A stretch of 64,000 nt of DNA, taken from the NCBI RefSeq assembly GCF_009870785.1, contig NZ_WTWX01000003.1, forward strand, positions 283,133-347,132. Direction: 5' to 3'. A program made the translations under genes and the position numbers. This DNA comes from Paenibacillus sp. An7. Lineage in GTDB: Bacteria > Bacillota > Bacilli > Paenibacillales > Paenibacillaceae. Below, one piece after another: positions 42,778 to 52,231 of the stretch. The notes under the pieces are model-generated. The model searched no databases, was not told the DNA's origin, and saw only the letters and a list, made by a program, of their open reading frames with translations. Position 1 is the first letter of the stretch, and every line of letters starts with the position of its first letter.

Positions 42778-43410
42778 ATGACTGAAGACTTAATATCTAA
42801 GAAAGAACTTTTGGAACAGACGGGAATATCATACGGTCAACTCTATCGATGGAAGCGGAAAAACCTAATACCAGAGGATTGGTTTATACGTAAATCTTCT
42901 TTTACAGGACAGGAGACTTTTTTTCCTAGGGAAAGCATCTTAACACGAATTGACCGAATAAAAAACATGAAAGATGAACTTTCTTTGGATGAATTGGCCG
43001 ATGTGTTCTCCCCTTCCGTGAGTAACAAGGTGCTTACTCGGGTAGAAATGGAGCAAAAACATCTAGTAACACCGATTTCAATACATCTTTTTTTAGAAAG
43101 TGGGAGTGAGAAGGAGAAACAAACTTTTTCTTTTGAGGAAATGTTGTGTATCTATGTTTTGGATCAGGCTCTTGCCAGTGGGCAGATGAATCGGGAAGAA
43201 GGAATTTTGCTTGTACAGACGTTCCAAACCTATTACAGCAAGTTTCAGGATAAAGGTTGTGACATCATTTTGACTCGAAAAATGGGAATCCCCCTTTTTA
43301 CAATGATAACTACGGGAAGCGAAGTTTATTTTGACACAGGTGTTAAGGAAGTTCTGCGTTTATCTCTAGGTACTTATTTAGAGCAGTTGAAAGTTAAATT
43401 GAGTGATTAG
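42778..43410 (+). CDS. YhbD/DUF4004-type MerR-like regulator
   Basis: The 210-residue protein begins with a MerR-like helix-turn-helix (about residues 6-35: LISKKELLEQTGISYGQLYRWKR in parts, key Tyr, Leu, Trp-Lys-Arg), then a wing ending ETFFPRESI and a linker helix rich in charged residues. The remaining 130 residues are helical and probably a dimerisation or ligand domain. No metal-binding Cys set is visible. It resembles B. subtilis YhbD, function unknown. CAGGGGGTTAGG precedes the ATG with a short gap. Palindromes of its upstream region suggest autoregulation and a second target near the esterase. Confidence 0.85.
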   Translation: MTEDLISKKELLEQTGISYGQLYRWKRKNLIPEDWFIRKSSFTGQETFFPRESILTRIDRIKNMKDELSLDELADVFSPSVSNKVLTRVEMEQKHLVTPISIHLFLESGSEKEKQTFSFEEMLCIYVLDQALASGQMNREEGILLVQTFQTYYSKFQDKGCDIILTRKMGIPLFTMITTGSEVYFDTGVKEVLRLSLGTYLEQLKVKLSD

Positions 43411-43420
43411 AAAATAGAGA

Positions 43421-43453
43421 AACCCGGACGTATGCAACATAACAGCCCGGGTT
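43421..43453. terminator. Possible weak bidirectional terminator
   Basis: AACCCGG (43421-43427) and CCGGGTT (43447-43453) pair around a 19-base loop between two convergent genes. No long T-run follows. Confidence 0.4.
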
Positions 43454-43498
43454 ATTATTGTGCGTGCAATGATGCAGCGCTCTTTTTCTATTGAAATC

Positions 43499-44953
43499 TT
43501 AGCCAGCGTCTTCCGTACGAACTCCATCTTCCACGGGAGGAGTGTCCGAAGAGGGCGGCGATGGAGGCGGTTCTTTCTCCTGTGCAGCACGGTTTACAGC
43601 AAGAACTCGGTCTTGCGGCCGGTAAGTGTCTTTAGATATCAATTTACGAGAGACGACTTCTCCGTTTACTTTCTTGATCTGATAAGAGGCAACAACATAT
43701 CCGGTTGACCCGGCCTGACGCACCATCTCGCTTCCTGGAGAAAGAGAATGATCTGATACATAGGTGAGCGGAGCTGGAAGGGTTTTGAGAAGTTCGGTAT
43801 CGAGTTCGTAACTTACATTCTCCGGAAAAGTCCCGAAGAAGGAAACATTCAGTTCGCGGTCTTTTACCTCTGCTTTAATAAGAAGGTACTTATCTGTCGT
43901 GTTTTTAAAACGGAAATTAATGTACCCTGATGCAAAGGTTGCATCAAGACCCTTAGGAAGGTAACTAACAGGAAGTGAATGATTTCTTCTCTCGACAATC
44001 TCTAGCCCCGTTCGCAGGGCTGCATTATATAGTGTGCTGGATACTTGGCATATACCTCCCCCGACACCGGGTACTAACTGACCTTTTACAATGACGGGCG
44101 CTTCCTGAAATCCACTCTCCTTTTCTGCCTTCTCGACAATACTGCCATAATCAAAAATATCCCCTGGTTTTAAAATAAGCCCGTTTAACGCGCTGGCTGC
44201 AGCGCTGACATTATGTGTTCTTCCTTCTCCGCTTGATCTAAGAGACGTCACCACTTCAATGATCTTCCTTTCAATCCCTTCTTCTTTTAGAGAAGCAATG
44301 GTAACGGGGGGCTTCAACTCTTGGAGGGGAAGGTCGATAACTATACTAGGCGGTTCTTTATCTTTCTTATTAAGTATTGAAAAATGGTCAGGTACGATTT
44401 GAGATATAATCGTATTCATTTGATCCCACTTAATCCGCTGTACATTTCGTTCGGGTGTATAAACGACTTCGTCGTTTGGTGTGATTTTCCGAACTGCATT
44501 TACGGGATTTCCGAATTGCTTTTCTTCCCAAGCTGGAGTGAGTTTTTGTTTAAGGTGATCAGGAACTATGTCCACTTCTAGCTCCCATTCCTTAGTGAAA
44601 TGCCAGCGCTGAACCACTCTTTGGACAAGACCGCCTTCCGAAAGCGTACGCAAAGCTTGTTTGAATTGATCGGCTTTGTACGTCACTCCAGCATCAGCCA
44701 GTGTTAGTTTCGTATTGGAAATAGGAGTGTTCTTGGACGTTACTCCGAGCGGAAGGTTTTCAAGTGATGTGAGTTTCTGTTCTAACTCTCGCAGTATTGT
44801 ATCCTTATCCTGCCCTCCTACAGACCACCCGGATAAATGAACTCCTGGGGGGATTTTGGACTGGTGAGCGTACATGTATAGCCAGCCAAAGATAAAAGCG
44901 AATAGGAGAAAAAGAAATACACAAACCATGAACGAAATGTGAACTTTTTTCAT
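43499..44953 (-). CDS. Membrane-anchored VanW/G5-domain protein
   Basis: The 484-residue product has an N-terminal membrane anchor (about residues 7-29), a peptidoglycan-binding-like region (PG_binding_4 type, about 40-230), a VanW domain (about 241-368) with GDIFDYGSIVEKAEKESGF in part and GVGGGICQVSSTLYNA (key Gly-Gly-Gly-Ile-Cys-Gln-Val), and a G5-like domain near 370-455. The C-terminal tail is Pro/Ser-rich. B. subtilis YoaR is similar. The role is unknown; surface and cell-wall binding are inferred. GGAG precedes the ATG at 44953. It is divergent from ftsE. Confidence 0.92.
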   Translation of the reverse strand: MKKVHISFMVCVFLFLLFAFIFGWLYMYAHQSKIPPGVHLSGWSVGGQDKDTILRELEQKLTSLENLPLGVTSKNTPISNTKLTLADAGVTYKADQFKQALRTLSEGGLVQRVVQRWHFTKEWELEVDIVPDHLKQKLTPAWEEKQFGNPVNAVRKITPNDEVVYTPERNVQRIKWDQMNTIISQIVPDHFSILNKKDKEPPSIVIDLPLQELKPPVTIASLKEEGIERKIIEVVTSLRSSGEGRTHNVSAAASALNGLILKPGDIFDYGSIVEKAEKESGFQEAPVIVKGQLVPGVGGGICQVSSTLYNAALRTGLEIVERRNHSLPVSYLPKGLDATFASGYINFRFKNTTDKYLLIKAEVKDRELNVSFFGTFPENVSYELDTELLKTLPAPLTYVSDHSLSPGSEMVRQAGSTGYVVASYQIKKVNGEVVSRKLISKDTYRPQDRVLAVNRAAQEKEPPPSPPSSDTPPVEDGVRTEDAG

Positions 44954-45045
44954 ATAGAACTCCTCTCAGACTTCTGTTTTCCCGGTGTTAGGAACACTCG
45001 TTCAATATATCCGGAAGGAAAGGAAATCTTTCGGCTACTCAAAAG

Positions 45046-45061
45046 GTAACAAATTTGTTAC
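45046..45061. promoter_or_regulatory. Perfect 16-base palindrome between vanW-type gene and ftsE
   Basis: GTAACAAATTTGTTAC is fully self-complementary. Its half-sites GTAACA/TGTTAC equal those of the site at 42735. It lies 85-100 bases from both divergent starts and looks like a protein-binding site. Confidence 0.5.
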
Positions 45062-45162
45062 AATGAGAGACATCTTGATGAAAATCGAGAGATTTTAAAG
45101 GAAATCATTGGAAAGTGTCGAAATGAGCAAAAGAAGCTACTAATGCAACGGGAAGTGATGAT

Positions 45163-45849
45163 GTGATTGAGTTACAAGACGTGTGGAAGACCTATCCGAA
45201 TGGTGCGCATGCGCTTCAAGGCGTTTCGGTGAAGATCGACCGCAATGAATTTGTTTATATCGTCGGCCCCTCTGGAGCGGGCAAATCGACTTTTATGAAA
45301 TTAATTTACAGAGAAGAAGTACCGACTAAAGGTCAAATATCAGTGAACGGATTTAATATTGGAAAGTTGAAACATCGTAAGATTCCTTATGTCAGACGCA
45401 ATATCGGGGTGGTCTTTCAAGATTTCAGACTCCTGCCCAAGATGACGGCATATGAGAATGTTGCTTTTGCTATGGAGGTTATTGAAGCTCCTAAGAAGCA
45501 TATCAAGAAACGTGTAATGGAAGTTCTCGATCTAGTAGGTCTGAAGGAAAAGGCAGACCGCGAGCCGGCACAACTCTCCGGCGGTGAGCAGCAGCGGATT
45601 GCAATTGCTAGAGCCATTGTGAATAATCCTTCTGTTATTATTGCGGATGAGCCTACCGGCAACCTGGATCCCGAGACGTCGTGGGGAATTATGCAGCTTC
45701 TTGATGAAATTAATTTTCGGGGAACGACCATTGTAATGGCTACGCATAACCGTGACATCGTGAACAAGATGAGAAAACGGGTTATTGCGATCGAAAAAGG
45801 CCATATCGTTAGAGACGAGCTGAGAGGGGAATACGGCTATGAATTTTAG
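45163..45849 (+). CDS. ftsE: Cell division ATP-binding protein FtsE
   Basis: ABC-type ATPase that with FtsX transmits division or growth signals to a cell-wall hydrolase. Walker A is GPSGAGKST (about residues 35-43), the Q-loop region VFQDFRLLP, signature LSGGEQQR (about 139-146), Walker B VIIADEPTGNLD (about 158-169) and the switch His in MATHNRD. The 228 residues match. The start is GTG at 45163 with a weak GGAAGTG site. It overlaps ftsX by 11 bases. Confidence 0.97.
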   Translation: MIELQDVWKTYPNGAHALQGVSVKIDRNEFVYIVGPSGAGKSTFMKLIYREEVPTKGQISVNGFNIGKLKHRKIPYVRRNIGVVFQDFRLLPKMTAYENVAFAMEVIEAPKKHIKKRVMEVLDLVGLKEKADREPAQLSGGEQQRIAIARAIVNNPSVIIADEPTGNLDPETSWGIMQLLDEINFRGTTIVMATHNRDIVNKMRKRVIAIEKGHIVRDELRGEYGYEF

Positions 45850-46756
45850 CACCTTCTTGCGCCATTTGCGGGAAGGATTCAAGAGTATTTTCCGCAACGG
45901 CTGGATGTCTATAGCATCCATAACGTCTATTGTTGTTTCTCTATTGATTTTAGGAGTGTTCGTTCTCTTGGTCGTGAATGTCAATACGATAGCCGATAAT
46001 GCGGACAGCCAGGTAGAGATCAGTACGTACCTGCAGCTGAATGTAGATGAGGAGCTTCGTACAACATTACAAGAAGAAATTGCAGCGATGCCAGAGGTAA
46101 GTTCGATTAAGTTGGTTCCTAAAGACCAAGGATTGGCTGAATTTAAAGAAAAGCTTGGTGAAGATCAACAGGAACTTTTGGAAGGCTTTGATGTAGATAA
46201 CAACCCGCTTCCAGACACCATTCGAGTTGAGCTTATTGATCCGAGTACCGTTGATTTTGTAGCGGAGAAGATTGAAGCTCTGAATGAGAAATATCCTGAG
46301 AAGCCTATTATGAAAGTTAATTTTGGTGAAGAGACGGTAGAGACGTTGTTCAAGATTACACGTCTGATCCGGACAATCGGTTTTGTATTTGTTGCCGGAC
46401 TTGCACTAATGTCTATGTTCCTGATTTCCAACACGATTCGCGTGACGATCCTGGCAAGACGCCGGGAGATTGGAATTATGAAGCTAGTTGGTGCCACGAA
46501 TGCATTCATTCGTTGGCCATTTTTTGTGGAAGGTGCACTGATCGGTCTTATCGGTTCACTTGTTACGATCGGGATTTTGTTTGCTGGTTACAACCAGCTG
46601 CTTATTACCGTACAGGAAGATATTATTATTAAAATGCTGAACCTAGTACCTTTATCTAGTCTATGGGTTTGGCTTGGAGGCTCACTCCTCATCATGGGAG
46701 TACTCGTTGGCGTTCTAGGCAGCACATTGTCTATTCGTAAGTCACTAAAAGTTTAA
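45839..46756 (+). CDS. ftsX: Cell division membrane protein FtsX
   Basis: FtsX has four membrane helices (about residues 22-45, 170-195, 218-242 and 270-295) and a large extracellular loop (about 48-165) that contacts the hydrolase. SMFLISNTIRVTILARRREIGIMKLVGATNAFIRWPF in about 185-220 is the conserved MacB/FtsX segment (key Arg-Arg-Arg-Glu-Ile and Lys-Leu-Val-Gly-Ala). ATG 45839 lies inside the end of ftsE, so translation is coupled. The next gene encodes the probable partner. Confidence 0.96.
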   Translation: MNFSTFLRHLREGFKSIFRNGWMSIASITSIVVSLLILGVFVLLVVNVNTIADNADSQVEISTYLQLNVDEELRTTLQEEIAAMPEVSSIKLVPKDQGLAEFKEKLGEDQQELLEGFDVDNNPLPDTIRVELIDPSTVDFVAEKIEALNEKYPEKPIMKVNFGEETVETLFKITRLIRTIGFVFVAGLALMSMFLISNTIRVTILARRREIGIMKLVGATNAFIRWPFFVEGALIGLIGSLVTIGILFAGYNQLLITVQEDIIIKMLNLVPLSSLWVWLGGSLLIMGVLVGVLGSTLSIRKSLKV

Positions 46757-46866
46757 TTGATAATTACATTTATGAGGGCTGTCCTGGTTTAGGGGCAGCT
46801 GCTCATCACAACAAGAAAATAATGCGATGAAATATATAATTTGAAATGAAGGATGGGGAAGACAAC

Positions 46867-48183
46867 TTGAAAAAGACGGCTACTGCACTTGCGATGAGTT
46901 TACTCACCGCTGCAATCCTATCACCTAGTTATGGCTATGCTGCTTCTAGCTTGAATGATATCGATAATGAAATTAAACAGCTTGAGGAACAATCACAGTC
47001 TGCCAAAGCAAAACAAGAAGCGGCTGCAAAGAAAAAAGAAGAAGCTGAACATAACAAGCAAAAAACAGAAGAGTATTTGAATAAAATAATCGAACAGATT
47101 AATATTGTAAGTAATGAACTCATTAACATTTCTTATAAGATTGAGTTAACAGAGGAAAATTTACGACTTACCAAAAAAGAGTTGAAAGAAGCGGAAGAAC
47201 GGATTGCAGCCCGTGAGCAATTGCTAGAATCGCGTGTGCGTTTGATGTATACCGATGGATCGGTGTCTTACCTTGATGTATTACTTTCATCTACTAGTTT
47301 TGCAGATTTCCTTCAACGTGCAGATTCACTCAAGATGATTGTCGATCAAGATCAGAATCTATTAGAAGAACATAAGAAAGACAAAGAATTGGTTGTTCAG
47401 AAGAAGCAAGAGCTTGAAGAACAATACCAAGAACATAAGCAGTTATACGCAGATAAGAAAGAACGCAAGGCGGAACTTGATGCAAAAGAAGTGGAAAAGC
47501 AGCAACTTATCGCTCAGTATGATGGGGAGATCGAATCCCAGGAAGAACTGAGTGAAGAACAAGACCGCATGCTAGTTGAAATTGCGAGCAAACGTTCATC
47601 TTTGCTTCAAGAGAAGAATAAACTAAAAGCAGAACAAGCTGCGGCAGCAGCGAGAGCCAAAGCAGCAGCAGAAGAAGCTGCTCGTAAAAAAGCACAACAG
47701 CAAGTTTCTTCCTCCAGCTCCAGCTCTAGCTCAAGTAGTTCCAGCAGTTCTTCGAGCAGCAGCTCTAGCAGCAGTACTTCCAGCGGCAGTGGAGTTTTTG
47801 GGATGCCTATTTCAGGAGCCTATATTTCATCAGGTTATGGTCCGCGGGTGCATCCTATCACTGGTGTAGTAGGTAAAATGCACGCTGGTATCGACTATGC
47901 AGCGCCAGAAGGAACGACAATTATGGCAGCTGAGAGTGGAGTAGTTATCGTGGCTGAATGGACAAGTGGTTACGGCAATACCGTCATAGTTGATCATGGA
48001 GATGGTCTGTGGACGTTGTACGGACATATCCGTAATGGTGGAATCAAGGTTAAAGAAGGCGACAGTGTAACACGCGGTCAAAAAATAGCAGAAGTCGGTT
48101 CAACAGGGAATTCAACAGGGAATCACTTGCACTTTGAAGTACGGGTGAACGGTAGTCATACCAATCCACTGAATTATTTGTAA
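46867..48183 (+). CDS. Secreted coiled-coil M23 peptidase, probable FtsEX partner
   Basis: I choose TTG 46867 after AAGGATGGGG because it yields a clean signal peptide (KKTATALAMSLLTAAILS, cut near residue 26); an ATG at 46846 in frame lacks a ribosome binding site. A long coiled coil covers about 30-270 (EnvC/PcsB/CwlO type), followed by a run of 23 Ser (residues 281-303) encoded by all six Ser codons. The LytM/M23 domain (about 315-438) keeps the zinc ligands: HAGID (about 339-343) and HLHFE near residue 421, plus LYGH. So it may be an active DD-endopeptidase rather than a pure activator. Its place directly after ftsX, 110 bases away, supports regulation by FtsEX. Confidence 0.92.
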   Translation: MKKTATALAMSLLTAAILSPSYGYAASSLNDIDNEIKQLEEQSQSAKAKQEAAAKKKEEAEHNKQKTEEYLNKIIEQINIVSNELINISYKIELTEENLRLTKKELKEAEERIAAREQLLESRVRLMYTDGSVSYLDVLLSSTSFADFLQRADSLKMIVDQDQNLLEEHKKDKELVVQKKQELEEQYQEHKQLYADKKERKAELDAKEVEKQQLIAQYDGEIESQEELSEEQDRMLVEIASKRSSLLQEKNKLKAEQAAAAARAKAAAEEAARKKAQQQVSSSSSSSSSSSSSSSSSSSSSSSTSSGSGVFGMPISGAYISSGYGPRVHPITGVVGKMHAGIDYAAPEGTTIMAAESGVVIVAEWTSGYGNTVIVDHGDGLWTLYGHIRNGGIKVKEGDSVTRGQKIAEVGSTGNSTGNHLHFEVRVNGSHTNPLNYL

Positions 48184-48288
48184 AACTCGGCATACTTAGG
48201 GCATATTCCGTACAAGCTTATCATATACTCTTGCTGGTAGATCAGGGTGAATTGTAAGTCAGACGGAATAGAAAGGGCGGTGACGCTC

Positions 48289-49749
48289 ATGATGAAGAAG
48301 CGTTCTGCTTTCATGCTGGTTATCATTGGCCTACTAGGCGGGTGTTTGCTGACACTGGCATTTGTAAACTTTCAATCTCTGAATAGTCAGGGTGGAGAAG
48401 GTTTACTTGCTAGTGTAACCGGAAGCAGTCAGAAGAATGATCTTTCGAAAATCGAAACAACGCTTGGTCTTATTGAAGAAAACTACTATCAGGATATTGA
48501 TCGTGCCGAACTGATTGATGGTGCAATTAACGGAATGATGGGAGCGCTCGGTGATCCTTATTCCAGTTATATGGGACAGGAGACAGCAGCGCAGTTTGAA
48601 GAATCGATTGAAGGATCCTTTACAGGAATTGGTGCTGAGGTTTCCTCTCAGGATGGAAATGTCATTGTAGTCTCGCCAATTAAAGGATCACCGGCAGAAA
48701 AAGCAGGTATACGGTCCAAGGACGTCATTTTATCGGTGAATGGAGAATCTCTTCAAGGACTTGACCTAAATGAGGCTGTTAACAAAATTCGTGGTCCAAA
48801 GGGCAGCGAAGCTAAGGTCTCTGTTAAGCGAGCAGGTTCCACAGATCCACTCGAATTTACGATTGTACGAGATGACATTGACCTGGAAACCATATACGCA
48901 GAAATGCAGGAAGACGGGGTTGGTATTATTACTATTACCCAATTTTCGCTGAATACTGCAGAACGTTTTGAAGAAGAGCTAGCCAAGCTCGAAGCCCAGA
49001 ATATGAAAGGCCTTATCATTGATGTAAGAAACAACCCTGGTGGTGTGTTATCTGTTGTCATTGATATTGCAGAACAATTTGTTCCAAAAGGCGAGCTTAT
49101 TGTTCAGGTAGAAGATAAGAACGGTAATCGGGAAAAGAATGAATCTAAGGGTTCTGCGAAACCTTACCCTGTAAGTCTACTTATGAATAAAGGCAGTGCG
49201 AGTGCTTCCGAGATTCTGGCGGGTGCTTTGCAGCAATCCGCAGGAGCAACCCTGCTCGGAGAGAATTCTTTTGGTAAAGGAACAGTTCAGACAAGTTTTG
49301 AACGTCAGCTTGGCGATGGAAGCCTAGTGAAAATTACGATAGCAAAATGGCTTACACCGAATGGAGATTGGATTCATGAGAAGGGGATTGAGCCTGATCT
49401 TACAGTCAGTCAGCCTGAATACTTCTCGGTAGCTCCGATTAACAGGGATAACTTACCGCTTAAACTTGATTCGAACAGCACGGATGTGAAGAATGCACAA
49501 ACGATGCTGGAGGGACTTGGATTTAAGACAGACCGTAAAGATGGATATTTTGATGCTAAGACTCAAGCTGCGATTAAGGCATTCCAGACTTCCAAAAAAC
49601 TTACAGCCAGCGGCATCTTAGATGAGAAAACGGCAGAAGCACTGGAAGCAGCGCTCATCGAGAAGATCAGTGACCCGCAGTACGATACTCAGCTTAAAAA
49701 AGCTGTATCTGAAATGAAGAAGGAAATAACCTCAGGTGCGTCGAAATAA
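48289..49749 (+). CDS. ctpB: Carboxy-terminal processing protease of the CtpB type (S41)
   Basis: I choose ATG 48289 after AAAGGGCGGTGA (48272-48283); an upstream GTG in frame is less likely. The 486-residue product has an N-terminal membrane anchor (about residues 5-25), a PDZ domain (about 95-180: IGAEVSSQDGNVIVVSPI in part), the S41 core with GSASASEILAGAL (about 302-314, catalytic Ser) and GKGTVQTSF (catalytic Lys region), and a C-terminal peptidoglycan-binding domain (about 405-465, LGF and GYFDAKTQAAIKAFQ). B. subtilis CtpB cleaves SpoIVFA to activate sigma-K. Linkage to ftsEX is as in B. subtilis. Confidence 0.95.
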   Translation: MMKKRSAFMLVIIGLLGGCLLTLAFVNFQSLNSQGGEGLLASVTGSSQKNDLSKIETTLGLIEENYYQDIDRAELIDGAINGMMGALGDPYSSYMGQETAAQFEESIEGSFTGIGAEVSSQDGNVIVVSPIKGSPAEKAGIRSKDVILSVNGESLQGLDLNEAVNKIRGPKGSEAKVSVKRAGSTDPLEFTIVRDDIDLETIYAEMQEDGVGIITITQFSLNTAERFEEELAKLEAQNMKGLIIDVRNNPGGVLSVVIDIAEQFVPKGELIVQVEDKNGNREKNESKGSAKPYPVSLLMNKGSASASEILAGALQQSAGATLLGENSFGKGTVQTSFERQLGDGSLVKITIAKWLTPNGDWIHEKGIEPDLTVSQPEYFSVAPINRDNLPLKLDSNSTDVKNAQTMLEGLGFKTDRKDGYFDAKTQAAIKAFQTSKKLTASGILDEKTAEALEAALIEKISDPQYDTQLKKAVSEMKKEITSGASK

Positions 49750-49801
49750 TACAAGAAAAACAAGAGTGGACATGTAATGTTCAGAAAAGTTTTTCTTAAC
49801 T

Positions 49802-49874
49802 GAAATCAGGAATGCAGATAGTTGAATAACTGTCTGATTTCAAGAAGAAGGCTGCTGTTCAGCCTTCTTTTTTT
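49802..49874 (+). terminator. Tandem hairpins and terminator after ctpB
   Basis: A long stem (GAAATCAG at 49802 with CTGATTTC ending 49841 and an inner AGATAGTT/AACTGTCT) is followed by AAGAAGGCTG/CAGCCTTCTT (49845-49869) and seven T. The second is a classic terminator. Confidence 0.9.
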
Positions 49875-49955
49875 ATTGGATTTATGAGTAAACAATTTTA
49901 TAATACCTTTAGTTACTTTATAAAACGAATTGCATAAGAAGGAGCGTGAACCTAT

Positions 49956-51260
49956 TTGAATGAAGTCATCTCATGGCTTTGGCTGATATTAGATGCAGCG
50001 ATTGTTTTATTAAGCCAGCCATTTTATTATATTGCCATTATTATCATCGCTCTGTGGTTTCGCAGGCAAGGGATGCTGGAACGAAAATTAATGCATGTGC
50101 GTCTTAACGCCTGGCCGTTATTAACGACTCGAACCGTGATTACCGGTGTAATGCTCGGAGTAATCGTCTCTATACTATATGTTTTTCTTGGAATTGAGCT
50201 TTCCATTCAAGGCGTCGTGCTGATCTGGGTAACTTCTTTCGTACTCATGCTAGTCCGTGTGCGTTATTTGAATGCGGTGTATGCGATCAGTATTCTTGGA
50301 CTCATCCAGTGGATCTTAGGGTTCTTTGAGCAGTGGCAGCCTAGCGGCTTTATGGGGAGTGTCATTCGTGAGATTGAACAACTTAGTATTCCTTCCCTGC
50401 TTGTACTCTGTGCGGTGCTACACCTGATACATGCTATCGTTATTCGCTTGCAGCGGGGACAAGCTGCATCCCCGGTTTATTTTGAGGGGAAACGCGGGAA
50501 ATTGGTTGGGGGTTATCAGCTGCAGTACTTAACTCCGATTCCACTCATGATGCTTGTTCCTGCTGGTTTAGGAGCCGGAGCCGATCTTCCTTGGAATCCT
50601 GTATTCTTAGAAGAATCAGGAGCGTATTTATTATTCGGACTTCCGCTAATTATCGGTTTTGGTGAGATGACGAAAAGCATGCTTCCAGAGGAGAAGGTTT
50701 CCCTAACCTCAAAGCGTATGCTTTTATATGGCGCTTTACTGCTTATTCTGGGACTGTTGTCGATGTGGTGGGGTCCTGCTGCGATTGTTGCGGTACTATT
50801 CGCATTTCTTGGACACGAAGCTCTCAGTTGGATTAGTTCATATGAAGAGGAGAATCGAAGCCCGATCTATGTTCATCCAAAGCAAGGCTTGCAGATTCTC
50901 GCCGTTCTTCCGGGAAGTCCGGCAGACGAACTGGGATTTATGCCTGGTGAAGTCATCTACAAAGTGAATGGTCAAATGGTTCATTCAGAGGCAGATTTAC
51001 ATCGTTGTCTTCGGATGAATGCGGCTTTTTGTAAGCTGGAAATACGGAATATTAACGGGGAAAGTAAATTTCTACAGCGTGCTCTCTACGAGGGCGAACA
51101 TCATCAGCTTGGTGCCTTACTAGCCCCTGATCCAGATACGGGTTCAGCAATTAAGGAGAGTCCTGCGTCAATCTATCAGATATTTGGTATGAAGCTTCAG
51201 ACACAGCGTAAGGTGAATCCGAACCAAGGATTTGCTGAAGCTTTTCGGCAGAACAGCTAA
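49956..51260 (+). CDS. minJ: MinJ-like membrane protein with C-terminal PDZ domain
   Basis: The 434-residue product has about eight hydrophobic membrane segments within residues 1-295 and a C-terminal PDZ domain (about 300-385, GLQILAVLPGSPADELGFMPGEVIYKVNG in part). In B. subtilis the protein with this architecture and this place near ctpB is MinJ, which bridges DivIVA and MinD to restrict division to midcell. The start is TTG at 49956 after AGAAGGAGC. The name rests on architecture and synteny; primary sequence of the family is variable. Confidence 0.82.
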   Translation: MNEVISWLWLILDAAIVLLSQPFYYIAIIIIALWFRRQGMLERKLMHVRLNAWPLLTTRTVITGVMLGVIVSILYVFLGIELSIQGVVLIWVTSFVLMLVRVRYLNAVYAISILGLIQWILGFFEQWQPSGFMGSVIREIEQLSIPSLLVLCAVLHLIHAIVIRLQRGQAASPVYFEGKRGKLVGGYQLQYLTPIPLMMLVPAGLGAGADLPWNPVFLEESGAYLLFGLPLIIGFGEMTKSMLPEEKVSLTSKRMLLYGALLLILGLLSMWWGPAAIVAVLFAFLGHEALSWISSYEEENRSPIYVHPKQGLQILAVLPGSPADELGFMPGEVIYKVNGQMVHSEADLHRCLRMNAAFCKLEIRNINGESKFLQRALYEGEHHQLGALLAPDPDTGSAIKESPASIYQIFGMKLQTQRKVNPNQGFAEAFRQNS

Positions 51261-51302
51261 CCGTTAATCCGTGATCCGTCATAATAAATAATTTAATAAG
51301 TG

Positions 51303-51344
51303 AAAGACCTCCAAATCTACCGTAAGCAGATTGGAGGTCTTTTT
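51303..51344. terminator. Bidirectional terminator between minJ and motS
   Basis: AAAGACCTCCAAATCT (51303-51318) and AGATTGGAGGTCTTT (51328-51342) pair with one bulge and have T-run on both strands. Confidence 0.9.
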
Positions 51345-51394
51345 GTTTCATGTAATGTGACGAGTAACTCTTAAAAGGGAATGACTTTTCTGAC

Positions 51395-52231
51395 TTATTC
51401 TTGAAGCTGCCGTAGTACGGTAATTTCAACCCGGCGATTCTTTTGTCTGCCTTCTTCCGTGCTGTTGTCCTCAGCAGGGCGAGTATCGGCATAACCTGCA
51501 TACTGGAAATGATCCGATTCCAAACCTTCCTCATCCATAAAATAACGTAATACGGACAGGGCTCTCGCACCGGATAATTCCCAGTTGTCTTTATAAGTGG
51601 AGCTATTAACAATGGGCATGTTATCCGTATGTCCTTCGATGGAAATAGTCATGCCCAAATCTCTGAACAAGCTGGCTAACTGATGTAATACGGGAGAAGA
51701 TCCATCCATCAGTCTAGCATTACCGCTGCGGAATAAAAAACGTTCGCTCAGCGTAATCGATATCCCTTGCGGCTTGTCCTCTACAAAAATCATTTCTGTC
51801 AGATTGTGATCTTCTATGTATCCCTCAATCTGGCTGAGTAATTGCTGGAGTTCTTTCTCCTGAGCTCGAAAAGCTGCTTCATGAGCCGATTCTATTTTTT
51901 CAGATTCAGGGTTCTCGTTATTATGATCACCAGACTGCGCTGCACTGCCGACTGAATTCTGTTGTCCGGGAGAAGGCTTATCTCCTGTGATCCCTTCATT
52001 GCCCTCCAGAATATGGTTCGAATTTTGGAATGTGGTTTGCAGCGAGTTCGTGATATCTTCATATTTATTGGCATCGAGTCTGCTCATTGCATATAACATG
52101 ATGAAGAAAATAAGTAAAAGAGTGATTAGATCAGCATAGGTAATCATCCAGCGGTCATGGGAAGCGCCGGGGTTACTTGCTCGCGCCTGTCTTGTACGTA
52201 TAAGGCGACTGTGCCTATTCCGCTGTCTCAT
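51395..52231 (-). CDS. motS: Flagellar stator protein MotB/MotS
   Basis: The 278-residue product has one N-terminal membrane helix with the ion-binding Asp at about residue 34 in RWMITYADLITLLLIFF, a plug and linker region (about 60-130), and an OmpA-like peptidoglycan-binding domain (about 155-275, GHTDNMPI, NWELSGARA, NRRVEI). The pattern W-M-x-T-Y-x-D-L-I-T-L fits sodium-type MotS better than proton-type MotB (W-x-x-P-Y-x-D-L). This assignment is provisional. It overlaps motP by 17 bases on the minus strand and is the second gene of the pair. Confidence 0.88.
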   Translation of the reverse strand: MRQRNRHSRLIRTRQARASNPGASHDRWMITYADLITLLLIFFIMLYAMSRLDANKYEDITNSLQTTFQNSNHILEGNEGITGDKPSPGQQNSVGSAAQSGDHNNENPESEKIESAHEAAFRAQEKELQQLLSQIEGYIEDHNLTEMIFVEDKPQGISITLSERFLFRSGNARLMDGSSPVLHQLASLFRDLGMTISIEGHTDNMPIVNSSTYKDNWELSGARALSVLRYFMDEEGLESDHFQYAGYADTRPAEDNSTEEGRQKNRRVEITVLRQLQE

